Positions 55,086 to 64,000 of a stretch of DNA of 64,000 nt are shown here, piece after piece. A program made the translations under genes and the position numbers. Source of the stretch: Uloborus plumipes (lineage: Eukaryota; Arthropoda; Arachnida; Araneae; Uloboridae); contig JAXGGA010001025.1 in the NCBI GenBank assembly GCA_038373865.1, positions 109,116-173,115 of the forward strand, written 5' to 3'. The notes under the pieces were generated by a model. It worked only from the letters and a program-made list of their open reading frames with translations. It searched no databases and was not told where the DNA came from. How positions within the stretch are numbered: position 1 is the first letter of the stretch; each line of letters begins with the position of its first letter.

Positions 55086-55701
55086 TGTTACAAATCTTGT
55101 AAATAGTTGTTGTTTTTCCTGCCTTGCATCATTTTCATTAGTTTTGGTTTTATCTGACGTCATGTTGCAAAAGTATCTGAAGATATCACTTTTATCACTT
55201 GTATACCGGCCCTGTAACACTTTGCAGTTTTTACACTTGCCCTAACTTTAATAAGCGTGAAGACATTTTCGCGCTGAGTGTGTTTTTGTTTTCTTTTTAC
55301 TAGAAGTTTCGTGAATGGATTGTTCGAATTTATGAATAAACAGAATACTCCAGATATTTCTAGAACGTAGTTGAAATGTCCTTCAGAGTATAAAAAGCTG
55401 GCCTTGAACACAAGTCAGTTAGTTATTTTCAGATTTGATTCTGGTGACTCGTTTTCATCCGCTTGGGCGGATGGTTGTTTTGCTTTTGTAATTGCTTAAT
55501 TACTGTTCACGTTAGATACGTGGTGCTGAGTTACTGTTGAGAGTACAGTGTACTGTTTTGCTACCTAATTGCTGGATGTTTAGCAATTGTTTCCTACTTA
55601 TGTTGTAAATAGTGTAAATACTTGTAAATAAATTTATAGTTACTTCCTCAAGATTGGAATGCTCATTTGAAGAAAGTTGAAGGTGCTACGGACTCGTTAC
55701 A
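55086..55701 (+). repeat. 3' LTR of the gypsy element (616 bp)
   Basis: Begins TGTTACAAATC and ends ACTCGTTACA, giving TG...CA ends with short inverted TGTTAC/GTTACA-like termini. A TATA box TATAAAAAG (55389-55397) and AAATAAA (about 55624-55630) sit in the order expected for U3, R and U5. It is the only LTR present, so its limits rest on the TG/CA ends and the adjacent polypurine tract. Confidence 0.75.
55389..55397 (+). promoter_or_regulatory. TATA box inside the 3' LTR
   Basis: TATAAAAAG followed about 30 bp later by CAAGTCAGTTAG, a plausible transcription start. Known LTR promoters have this arrangement. Being in the only remaining LTR, it could drive transcription outward into 55702 and beyond. 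Confidence 0.5.
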
Positions 55702-56876
55702 GTATGAACCAACTCAACAATAAAAACGTCATTGACTTCCTCTCAGATAAAATTTTGAATTTTTTATGAATTATAAAATTAATATTCGAAAAAATGATGA
55801 TCTGGAACCAAATAATATTTTGATGGAGAAACAATCTAGAAGGGGTTTCAAAGGAGAATCCAAAATGGGAGCTCAAAATATCCAGTAGTTTTTAAGATAT
55901 GCTAAAAGAAGCATTTTTAGGGACCATATACGACTGTGCAAACTGGAACAATAGCAGGGAATTTGTATGTAAAGAAAGAGGAATATGCTTACCACACCAG
56001 TTGCAGAACATGCTCAGCATTTGAACAAGTGAAACTTATACAGCTAAGTAACATAGTTATTTATCGAACCTGAATGATGTATTTTATCTATTTAAAGTTC
56101 TTAGGGGAGTTTTTCTTCTGATTTTACGCTGTCAAATTAGTTAAAATTAAAATTTGTCATTTGGATATGCATTCCCCAAGACCTCCTTTTATCAAACTCT
56201 GAGCACGGTTCTCGTCAAGTTAATGATTGTAAATTGTATTAAGGTATTAACATTAAATACATTACCATTATATTACTATTCAGAACCATTAACTTCATAT
56301 AATATTTCAATTCAAACGTCAATAGTTCAGGTGTTGAAAAAACTTAATGTTAGAAAATATTTTTTGACTATGTCTCTAGGAAATTAAGCAGCCGGCAGAA
56401 TTTTGGCTTGTCGTTGTCACTCTAAGTACAACGACGCTTCCTAGGAAACCGAAGCATAAAAATTCGAAACCTATCATTGGTCAATTGATACAATTCATTC
56501 GATGTGAAAGGCAATATATTGATTGGGAATGCCTGACTGTGTAGCTGTTGTGCTGAACATAATAGCGAAAAATTAACTGCTTGAGAAGAACTGCCAGATT
56601 GAGAAAATTTTATCTCTAAACAGTACTCTTGTAGCTGAGTCATGAATTTAATCTTGTGTGGGGTGAAAAAGTTAATGAAATATAAAATTATGCACTCTTT
56701 ATCAGTTATGTAGCGTCTCTCTCTTATGTACTCTCCTAAAATAATGTTAGGAGAAATGAAAAAGAACAGAGTTGAATTACTTCTCGCACTTTTACATTAT
56801 CTAATAAGTAAGTACAATTATTACGTATCAAAGCAAGAAGCACTAAATATTGTACTGTAACTCTATTATGTCTTTA
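55702..56876. other. Intergenic sequence
   Basis: No gene was recognised. Frames at 56154 (+) and 56422 (-) lack domains. Confidence 0.4.
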
Positions 56877-57221
56877 TTTAAAGGTCATTTCATAGTGACT
56901 AACGTACGTAACATTCAGCTGATTTTGTAACTGTTTTTACTTGTAACTTAAAGGATAAAACATATTTTTTAGTTATGCTGGTTGATTTACAATGTACATG
57001 GCATCTATGTATCATTTCTGCTAAGAATTTAAAACAAAATTACTGACAGTAGATATTTTTTCAACCAAAATGGCAGCGTGACTAACGTAACATTTTTGCA
57101 ATCCTGAAAATTAATGCTCATGTTGGGAGGCAAAAATTTCTCAAAGTTGAGCAAGTGTTAAAAATTGAATGATGTATTTGAAAAAATGTGTAAAATTGGC
57201 TTTTAAAAACATAAGACACTA

Positions 57222-58405
57222 GGGTGGTCACAAGTAACATGGGGGAAAAAATTTCAACTAATCTTTTGCGGCACCCCCCTAAAATGTGCCAATGGGCTAG
57301 AAAATGAGATTTGCAAAGTTTTAGCTTAATCGGATAATATTAACACGTGCCGCAAAGAGGGTAAAGTTAAGAAAAACAGCGATTTTTAGCCAAAAATCGT
57401 AGTTTTTATTCTGTGAAACCAAAACGATTCATCTTAGAAGCTTTATTTTGGTCTCATTTTGTAGGAAATTTCATTCTCATTAAGTGCTAAAGAGTAGTAA
57501 AATGATGTTATATAATTTAACAATATAAGTTTTAAGGTGCATTAGCTTTTGTTGTCATTTTAACTCTTTGCTTTCCGTCTTAACCCCTTAATTCCTCTAT
57601 TTTAACACAGAAATTTGTTTCATTTATTTCTAAAGTACCGTGAAAATACCTCTTTTTTAATTGACAAAGTAAATCCAACAATAATCAAATAAATGTAATT
57701 GAATATTGTAATGCTTTTAGGTTTCTGCATGAAAATTTCTTTCTACGATTTAACCTGAAAAATGCCAAATAAATACTTTGGACATGATAGAAAAAATGAA
57801 TGGGATAGCACTTAATGAGAATGAAATTTCCTACAAAATGAGACCAAAATAAAGCTTCTAAGATGAATAGTTTTGGTTTTACAGAGGAAAAACTACGATT
57901 TTTGGCTAAAAATCGCTGTTTTTCGTAACTTTGCCCACTTTGAGGCACGTGTTAATATTATCCGATTAAGCTAAAACTTTTCAAATCTCATTTTCTAGTC
58001 TATTGGCACATTTTAGAAGGGTGCCTCAAAAGATTAGTTGAAAAAAAAATTTCCCCATGTTACTTGCAATTTCGACTATTTGCGTTGCAGCCGGACTTGT
58101 GAAAATTGTGAAAAATATTTAATCATTTTTTTCGAAACTTTAAATAAGATTAGACTTAGAAAATAAAATTTCCTACAAAATGAGACCAAAAAAAAACTTT
58201 TAGGATCAGTAGTTTTGGTTTTACTGAGTAAAAACTACAATTTTTGGCTAAAAATCGCTGTTTTTCTTAACTTTACCCTCTTTGCGGCACGTGTTAATAT
58301 TATCCGATTAAGCTAAAACTTTGCAAATCTCATTTTCTAGCCCATTGGCACATTTTAGGGGGTTGCCGCAAAAGAAATTCGAAAATTGATTTTTTGTGAC
58401 CACCC
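57222..58405. mobile_element. 1184-bp foldback element with three arm copies
   Basis: Ends GGGTGGTCACAA and TTGTGACCACCC, flanked by TA (57220-57221, 58406-58407). A block from the terminus through ATCTCATTTTCTAGnCnATTG and GGCACGTGTTAATATTATCC to CTACAAAATGAGACCAAAA occurs once forward (about 57235-57480) and twice in reverse (about 57825-58065 and 58165-58390). The extra reverse copy is unusual for a simple foldback. Confidence 0.85.
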
Positions 58406-58605
58406 TAATAAGAAATTTATTAAATCTTATTTTTTTTTTTTAGTCTTAAGTGTCACTTTTAGTCAAGATGGAGTGTGAGTAACGTAACGTGACTAACGTA
58501 ACCATCGAATAACAAGCACTAAACACACTACAGACTATTTATTATGGCTAATCTCAGTGATAATTACAATACTTTTTCATTTTTTTAAACTTCTTATGTT
58601 GTATG

Positions 58606-58672
58606 ATTTTTATTTATTTATTTATTTTATTTATTTATTTATTTTATTTATTTATTTATTTATTTATTTTTT
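58606..58672. repeat. (TTTA)n microsatellite
   Basis: About 65 bp of TTTA repeats with two phase slips, inside the right part of the outer element. Confidence 0.9.
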
Positions 58673-58821
58673 GATACTTTTTCACTTCGGTATTTTTTTA
58701 CCCTTCAGCTGAGGTTGACATTTCTATGGAATGACCCTTAATGTAACTGAAAATGAAAGATAGTTTTTTTTCTATGCACGTAGAATGAATTATGCCTAAT
58801 ACATATCTTTAAATCATTATA

Positions 58822-59471
58822 CAGGGTGTCCACTCCAATCGTGGACCAATAGCTAATTTCTAAACCGTTAGAGATAAGCATATAGTTTATTTAGGAAAAA
58901 ATCTCCAAATTACGAAAGGAATTTTGGGTCTATTCAATGTTTTTCAAAAAATCAAATTTTGAAAGAGTTACGAAATTTAAATTTTTATACAGCCCCCCAG
59001 TCCTATCAATCATATTTAGTAAAACATTCTTGACACTGTAACGTTTAAAACTAAAAAAAATCACTCTTCTACCACAAAAATTGACCGAGTTATGACGTTT
59101 TGAAAAATCAAGATTTTGAAGGATTTCGCATACGGTCCCTTAAGCGATTACTCGATGACGTCATAAAATAATGCAAAATCTTGATTTTTCAAAACGTCAT
59201 AACTCGGTCAATTTTTGTGGTAGAAGAGTGATTTTTTTTTAGTTTTAAACGTTACAGTGTCGAGAATGTTTTACTAAATATGATTGATAGGACTGGGGGG
59301 CTGTATAAAAATTTAAATTTCGTAACTCTTTCAAAATTTGATTTTTTGAAAAACATTGAATAGACCCAAAATTCCTTTCGTAATTTGGAGATTTTTTCCT
59401 AAATAAACTATATGCTTATCTCTAACGGTTTAGAAATTAGCTATTGGTCCACGATTGGAGCGGACACCCTG
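58822..59471. mobile_element. 650-bp near-perfect palindromic element
   Basis: Termini CAGGGTGTCCACTCCAATCG and CGATTGGAGCGGACACCCTG are flanked by TA (58820-58821, 59472-59473). Arms of about 300 bp are almost identical reverse complements; only scattered single-base differences were noticed. The spacer of about 55 bp contains GATGACGTCAT. It encodes nothing recognisable. Confidence 0.9.
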
Positions 59472-59594
59472 TATACATATATGCATCCCTTAAAATGCTA
59501 TACTAAACACAAAACAACTCATCGAAATTGAATTCGGGAATAATTTTTAAAAGAATACGAAAAAAATGCATAATTTATCAGTACTTTTACGCTG

Positions 59595-59840
59595 ATGAAT
59601 TATTCTGAAGTACTTTTTACAAAACAAAAAAAGCTCTCTTTCGCAGTAGTATTCATACCTTTAACAATAATTATAATTTTGTGGAGAATTGCATCATTTT
59701 TTTACATTTGCTGTTACCACAAGTTTGGTCTACCAAGGGGTGACTCAAAAACAACCTGAGCAAATCCATTTTACCTTCATCGCAATTTATGTAACTGTTC
59801 TTAAGAGTCGTAAAAGGAAGACTTTTAAAGTAGAGGAATG
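59595..59840 (+). pseudogene. Receptor relic (N-terminal quarter, copy 5/6 type)
   Basis: Starts ATGAATTATTCTGAAG, parallel to ATG 47276 of receptor copy 6, then shows degenerate matches to FYKPxxxLLFCxGIxTF, a deletion, and W-R-I-A. A well-preserved block follows: G-V-T-Q-K then F-T-F-I-A-I-Y with V-L-K-S after it, corresponding to the GVTQK and TFIAIYISIL block of copy 6. Similarity ends at about 59840. Frameshifts are present. It extends the cluster about 11 kb beyond copy 6. Confidence 0.8.
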
Positions 59841-60454
59841 TGGGGCAAAGTGAAATAGTTAATATAATTTGATTCAAAATGAACAAATTGAAAATAAACT
59901 CTAAAAGTCATTGCACCTAAAGAGAGAAAAATAGATTTTGCAATACAATCTGCGGTGAAATATTATTTTTAATTTTTGGCAGTTATTTTTTGCCTCGATA
60001 ATATTTCCCCTCGAAAAAACCATGGGACGAAGTGAAAAATATTTTTTTTTTAATGAAGCATTTTCTATTTGATGATTAACCGTAGATTTTATCAAATGAA
60101 AGTGTAAATGCAAGCATAAATGAATTGAAAAAGAAAAAATAAGCGAATAAATTAATAAATGAATTTATTCGTTTTATAATAAATATGTAAGATAAAATAT
60201 ATAAGGGAATGACGTCGAGAATGAATAAGAAAACAAGTGAATGAATGAATTAATAAATGATTTTTTAAGTAAAAGAATGCAAATGAATTAATTCAAAGAA
60301 GAAATACGTATGTGATTTAATAAGTGAATGAAAAAGTTAGCAAAACTAAATATTGCACTTTGCCCGCGTGCACTTGACAACCTGCAGTAAACATTAAAAA
60401 TCAAAATCTGTGAAAAAAAGCTATATAAACGTGTCATTAGATATCAGTGCTCTC
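59841..60454. other. AT-rich spacer
   Basis: Contains repeated AATGAATTAAT-like stretches (60110-60300) but no gene. Confidence 0.4.
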
Positions 60455-60560
60455 TTTTTGTAAACATACTACTGTTACAACGTGTGCACTTTTGGAACCA
60501 AAATGTCGTATTAGTCAGCTCCCCTTTCAGAGGGGCTTTAGCTCAAAGTGGGCCTTTACT
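60455..60560. repeat. Receptor 3'-flank repeat block (copy behind the 59595 relic)
   Basis: GTAAACATACTACTGTTACA, CACTTTTGGAACCAAAATGT and AGTCAGCTCCCCTTTCAGAG match the flank blocks near 48960, 41610 and 22350. Its presence beside a receptor relic supports the view that a full receptor unit once stood here. Confidence 0.65.
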
Positions 60561-62186
60561 CAATTTTTCAATGGTTATTGTTGACGGCGCAGCAACCAAT
60601 GACTATAGTAATGTAGTTAATTCGTGGTAACTCGAAGTCCGATAACTTGCATATTACTATACCTCGAATTTCTTATTTTGTCATGATCCCTTTGTCTTCA
60701 ATTCCATGTTAATTTTCCTCTATATCTCTAACTTTACTTCTCTTAACCGATTTATGCCTAAGTTTTTTTTAACAATTTTTATTTGCTTAAAACTCTCACT
60801 TGAAATAGTTAACATACATTTTAGGCGTAAAATAGATCACCGTTGCCATATTTATTAAGTTATTTAATGTCCTGTTTATGGGACACTAGGCAGATATGCG
60901 AGCAAAATACGGCCTTACTTGACTTTATTTTTACAAAGTAACATTGCAGATGGCATCTATGATCAATTTTAAGCAAATCATTCTAAAATAGTTTGGTTTT
61001 ATGAAAAATAAGTTCGCAAAAAAAAACTTACTTTCTGCGGCTACCCATGCTTGATCGTTGCTTGACTGATTTATCTGAAAATAGCTGTCAATAAATAATC
61101 TCTGATATCCAGCTAGTGGTTCTATCTGGTTTTCTCAAGAAGAAGGACAATTTAACTTATGAAAAACAGCTTTAGTAAAATGACATACCCATTACAGGTT
61201 TTTGTATGCAGTAACCAACAAGCGTCCCGTTTCTAATCTACTGGGCATAAATGGGTTAATTCGAAGTTTTTTTGAGGTTACTAAACATTTGATTGGTCAA
61301 AAGCAGAAAAACCTTCAAGTGAGAGCATGAAATTTATTTATTACTCTCTTGCGATATTCTTGCTGGAAAAATCAGAAACACAAAAGATCTGCTGAAGCAG
61401 TGTTCAAAAAATTGATAACACCTGTGGTGGCTCTTGCTATATTGTTAGCACTTATTTATCACATTATGCTTCAGAAAGGAATTTGCTTTTCAAAAATTCA
61501 GCTTCTTTAATCTTTAATGAGCGACAATGAGATATTGATTCTTAAACTTGGAGCAAACGACTTTTAGAAGAGTTGATGTAGACAATTTATTTAAAGTAAA
61601 TTTAAAACAGTTTATTGAAGCAGTGAGGGTTGCCTCGAGAGTACATACAAACTACGGAAGAAAATGATTGTGTTTCTGAGGAAGAAAAATATGTGTGAAA
61701 AGCAGGGACGGACTGGGATGAAAATTCAACCCTGGCATATTTTTTCAGATGCAGCCCCGGTGGGGTTGGGGGGGGGGGGGGAGTGTCTGCCGGTGAACTA
61801 AAATCATGAACTTCTCCAAATTATTATACCCAAACAATTTTGAAATTTATTTACTGAGACCACACTGAGAGCAGTAGCAGAATGCAATTTAATATAAGTT
61901 AAATCGCGAGTGTATTTACTACTCAGATCGAATTCTGAATTTTTAAAATGTATTTTAAAACTAATCTTCGAAAATGTTGGGGGAAAAATGAAATTCGAGG
62001 GGGGGTACTCAACCTTCCTTTTTGGCCCAGGAAAGGACCGTTTCTTCTGGCATTTTCCCAAATTCCCACATAGCCATAGTCCGCCGCTGGTGAAAAGCTT
62101 TAACATTTACTGTTTCTCGAATTACAAAATTGCTCATTGCAACTTGAAATGACGAATTATCTCACAAGAGTAAAATGCATATAAAA
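60561..62186. other. Intergenic sequence
   Basis: No gene was recognised. There is a G tract at 61767-61781. A GGACGGACTGGG / TCCGCCGCTGG pair at 61706 and about 62080 hints at a decayed inverted-repeat element. Confidence 0.35.
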
Positions 62187-63758
62187 CTAGCTGACCCGGC
62201 GAACTCTGTTCCACCTTAATGGCAATAAATAAGCAAATTTTTGAATTTATTATGTTTTTTACAATTAGAAAATACAAAAAAAAAATAAGTACCTACATTA
62301 ATCATTCATTATTGTTTCTGTATTTCAGTACATAGGTTGCTCTTCACTTAAATACCTCGTGATACACAACATTTTTTGTTTTATTATCAGGTGCAAAAAC
62401 AAACAACGCAGATGGTCTTCCGGCCAGTGAACATGCCGCATATAATTGACCATGGGAAAAACAGTAATGTTTTAGATTCAAACCAAAAACTTTTAAGAAT
62501 TGGCTTGGTGATTTGATGATGGTCATGACAAATGCAAGACGGATCGGAAATTTAAGTCTTTTAAATTCAAACGGGATATCGGTAGGGATCATCGGGATCC
62601 TCGGAATGAGCAATCGTTTCTGACAGCTTATCACATATAAATTTCAAGAGAAGTAACGCGTTTGTTTATAATTTATTTCACAAAAAAGTCAAATAACACT
62701 CAACGCACAGATAACTTACAACCTGTTTACTGCGCTCCGGAAGCTGCCAGAACGTGTGCTTTATGTCGCTCAGCCATGGAGGTGTCAAAAAAGGCTTCGT
62801 AAAAAGGCGAAGTCAATTAGACATTTTTTCTATTTATGTAACTGACACACATAAATTATAGCCTATGTCCGTCTCTTGACTCTAAGCTACCTACCCACCA
62901 ATTTTTAGCCATATCGGTACAGCCGTTCTTGAGTTATAAATAGTGTAACTAACACGACTTTTTTTTTTATGTATATAGAAGATAGAATAGTAGTGATAAG
63001 AACAACCTCTTTAACAGCAGTCCAGGAGCTATCACACCAAGCGCTTTCCACCTCTCAGCCTCAGAGGCGTAAAAACTCTAAAGTGGCAATCGTTTCTGAC
63101 AGCTTATAACATATAAATTTCAAGGGAAGTAACGCGTTTATTTGTAATTTACTTTACAAAAAAGTCAAATAACACTCAACGCACAGCTAACTTACAACCT
63201 GTTTACGGCGCTCCGGAAGCTGCCAGAACGTGTGCTTTATGTCGCTCAGCCATGGAGGTGTCAAAAAAGGCTTCGTAAAAAGGCGAAGTCAATAAGACAT
63301 TTTTTTCTATTTATGTAACTGACACACATAAATTATAGCCTATGTCCGTCTCCTGGCTCTAAGCTACCTACCCACCAATTTTTAGCCATATCGGTACAGC
63401 CGTTCTTGAGTTATAAATAGTGTAACTAACACGACTTTCTTTTATATATATATAGATTTCACGAAAAAGTCAAATAACACTCAACGCACAGCTAACTTAC
63501 AACCTGTTTACGGCGCTCCGGAAGCTGCCAGAACGTGTGCTTTATGTCGCTCAGCCATGGAGGTGTCAAAAAAGGCTTAGTAAAAAGGCGTAGTCAATAA
63601 GACATTTTTTCTATTTATGTAACTGACACACATAAATTATAGCCTATGTCCGTCTCCTGGCTCTAAGCTACCTACCCACCAATTTTTAGCCATATCGGTA
63701 CAGCCGTTCTTGAGTTATAAATAGTGTAACTAACACGACTTTCTTTTATATATATAGA
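62187..63758 (-). mobile_element. Helitron with helicase remnant and three stacked 5' ends
   Basis: Minus-strand element ending ...CGCCGGGTCAG-CTAG (62187-62190) next to T. The 5' terminus TCTATATATATAAAAGAAAG followed by TCGTGTTAGTTACACT occurs three times, at about 62979, 63456 and 63758. Each copy is followed by the same 300-380 bp, including AACGGCTGTACCGATATGGC and GCTTCCGGAGCGC. The 5' TC, 3' CTAG and helicase remnant identify a Helitron. The tandem 5' ends suggest repeated capture or end-bypass events. Confidence 0.8.
62344..62634 (-). pseudogene. Helitron helicase C-terminal fragment
   Basis: A 96-codon minus-strand frame corresponds to the last part of the Pif1-type helicase in Helitron proteins: FPIRLAFVMTI, then SQFLKVFGLNL, CFSHGQLYAACSLAG and VFAPDNKTKNVVY. 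In the family the first block continues as N/D-K-S/A-Q-G-Q-S; here it reads IKSPSQ, so the conserved Gly-Gln is altered. A C-S-R-V-G motif is changed to CSLAG, losing the helicase motif VI Arg. The Rep domain and upstream helicase motifs are absent. Non-functional fragment. Confidence 0.8.
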
Positions 63759-64000
63759 AGAAACCTTTATTTTGATTTCTGTTATTGCTCTTAACGTTTT
63801 AATTTAAATAGTGTGCATTTTCATTGATAAACAATTTATGTGTTCTGTATTTTATCAGTTATCTACATATTAATTAAATATTCGAGGTTTTTATTATTTA
63901 AATGTTAGAAATGGAATAAGTCGAACTTCTGATAAGTCGAAATTTTTTTTCCGGTCCCATCAGAGCAAGGGCGGATCGAGTTTCTGGTTCAGGAGGGGGT
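63759..64000. other. AT-rich end of window
   Basis: ATAAGTCGAA repeats near 63918-63942 resemble a pogo/Tigger-type terminus, and the sequence is cut by the window edge. Confidence 0.3.

Larger units (their letters stand above)
50007..55701 (+). mobile_element. Ty3/gypsy retrotransposon lacking its 5' LTR
   Basis: Contains gag, protease-RT-RNase H-integrase in gypsy order, a polypurine tract and one 3' LTR. No copy of the LTR or a primer binding site could be found in the 1 kb before gag; a foldback element lies there instead. Coding DNA is visibly richer in G and C than the neighbouring receptors. The element has no env-type frame. A one-base deletion in integrase means this copy cannot encode all its enzymes. 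Without a second LTR, insertion age and target duplication cannot be read. Confidence 0.92.
56877..58742. mobile_element. Outer element with GGGTCATTCCATAG termini, carrying a nested foldback
   Basis: The left end TTTAAAGGTCATTTCATAGT and right end CTATGGAATGACCCTTAA are imperfect reverse complements. The motif GTGACTAACGTAAC recurs at 56899, 57078 and 58473-58500, on both sides of the inserted 57222-58405 element. The end motif is related to 29849 and 18565. No transposase was seen. Confidence 0.55.

Noticed and set aside
1..64000. tRNA, rRNA or spliceosomal RNA genes
   Set aside because: No cloverleaf with recognisable A and B boxes or known RNA core was noticed by eye; a tRNAscan-SE/Infernal run would be decisive.

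Overview
The window is nuclear DNA from an arthropod, most likely a spider or other arachnid. It is AT-rich and dense in DNA transposons, foldback elements and Helitrons. It carries a head-to-tail array of intact single-exon genes of about 371-377 codons for seven-transmembrane receptors of the arthropod gustatory receptor (GR) type. The taxon is an inference from this combination; nothing in the window names the species.

Receptor cluster. Six genes on the + strand read through from start to stop: 6384-7511, 10922-12064 (true start probably 10949), 15464-16579, 28060-29193, 37232-38359 (true start probably 37244) and 47168-48391 (true start probably 47276). Two large pseudogenes (2883-4327 and 21864-23121) and two small relics (about 8705-8790 and 59595-59840) belong to the same family, and all ten pieces point the same way. 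All six genes share an N-terminal KP/KS-Q-I-L-L-F block, a central SWHLK/SWHMK block, an EIP-x-A-N block and a C-terminal GT-hh-TYSLLhKTF block. That last block is a variant of the GR signature TYhhhhhQF. Sub-pairs are visible: 10922 with the pseudogene 2883; 6384 with the pseudogene 21864; 37232 with 47168. The duplications carried 3' flanking DNA with them (4328-4720 matches 12065-12650; 41110-41690 matches 48670-49020).

Layout. 1-2880: traces of transposons and an array of about 171-bp units. 2881-4720: receptor pseudogene cut by two small inverted-repeat elements, plus its flank. 6384-12650: two receptor genes, a nested MITE region, a receptor relic and a Tc1-type fossil. 13457-23916: one receptor gene, one pseudogene, a foldback element, two hAT-type elements with 8-bp target duplications and a short Helitron. 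24439-32031: copia relic, palindromic MITE array, receptor gene and foldback element. 32040-37231: no gene recognised. 37232-48391: two receptor genes separated by foldback elements, including a 4.7-kb element made of inverted arrays of the same 171-bp unit. 49132-55701: foldback element abutting a Ty3/gypsy retrotransposon that lacks its 5' LTR and has a frameshift in integrase. 56877-64000: nested foldback elements, a near-perfect 650-bp palindrome, a receptor relic and a Helitron with a helicase remnant and three stacked 5' ends.

How it fits together. The receptors are presumably chemosensory ion channels that arose by local duplication. The transposons account for most spacer length, for the two insertions into pseudogene 2883-4327, and possibly for recombination within the array. 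The most unusual structure is the 171-bp unit. Each copy has a perfect TGACGTCA (CRE-like) palindrome and a second AGCTCTTTTAAAGAGCT-type palindrome, and the units are arranged as inverted arrays within about 200 bp of receptor loci.
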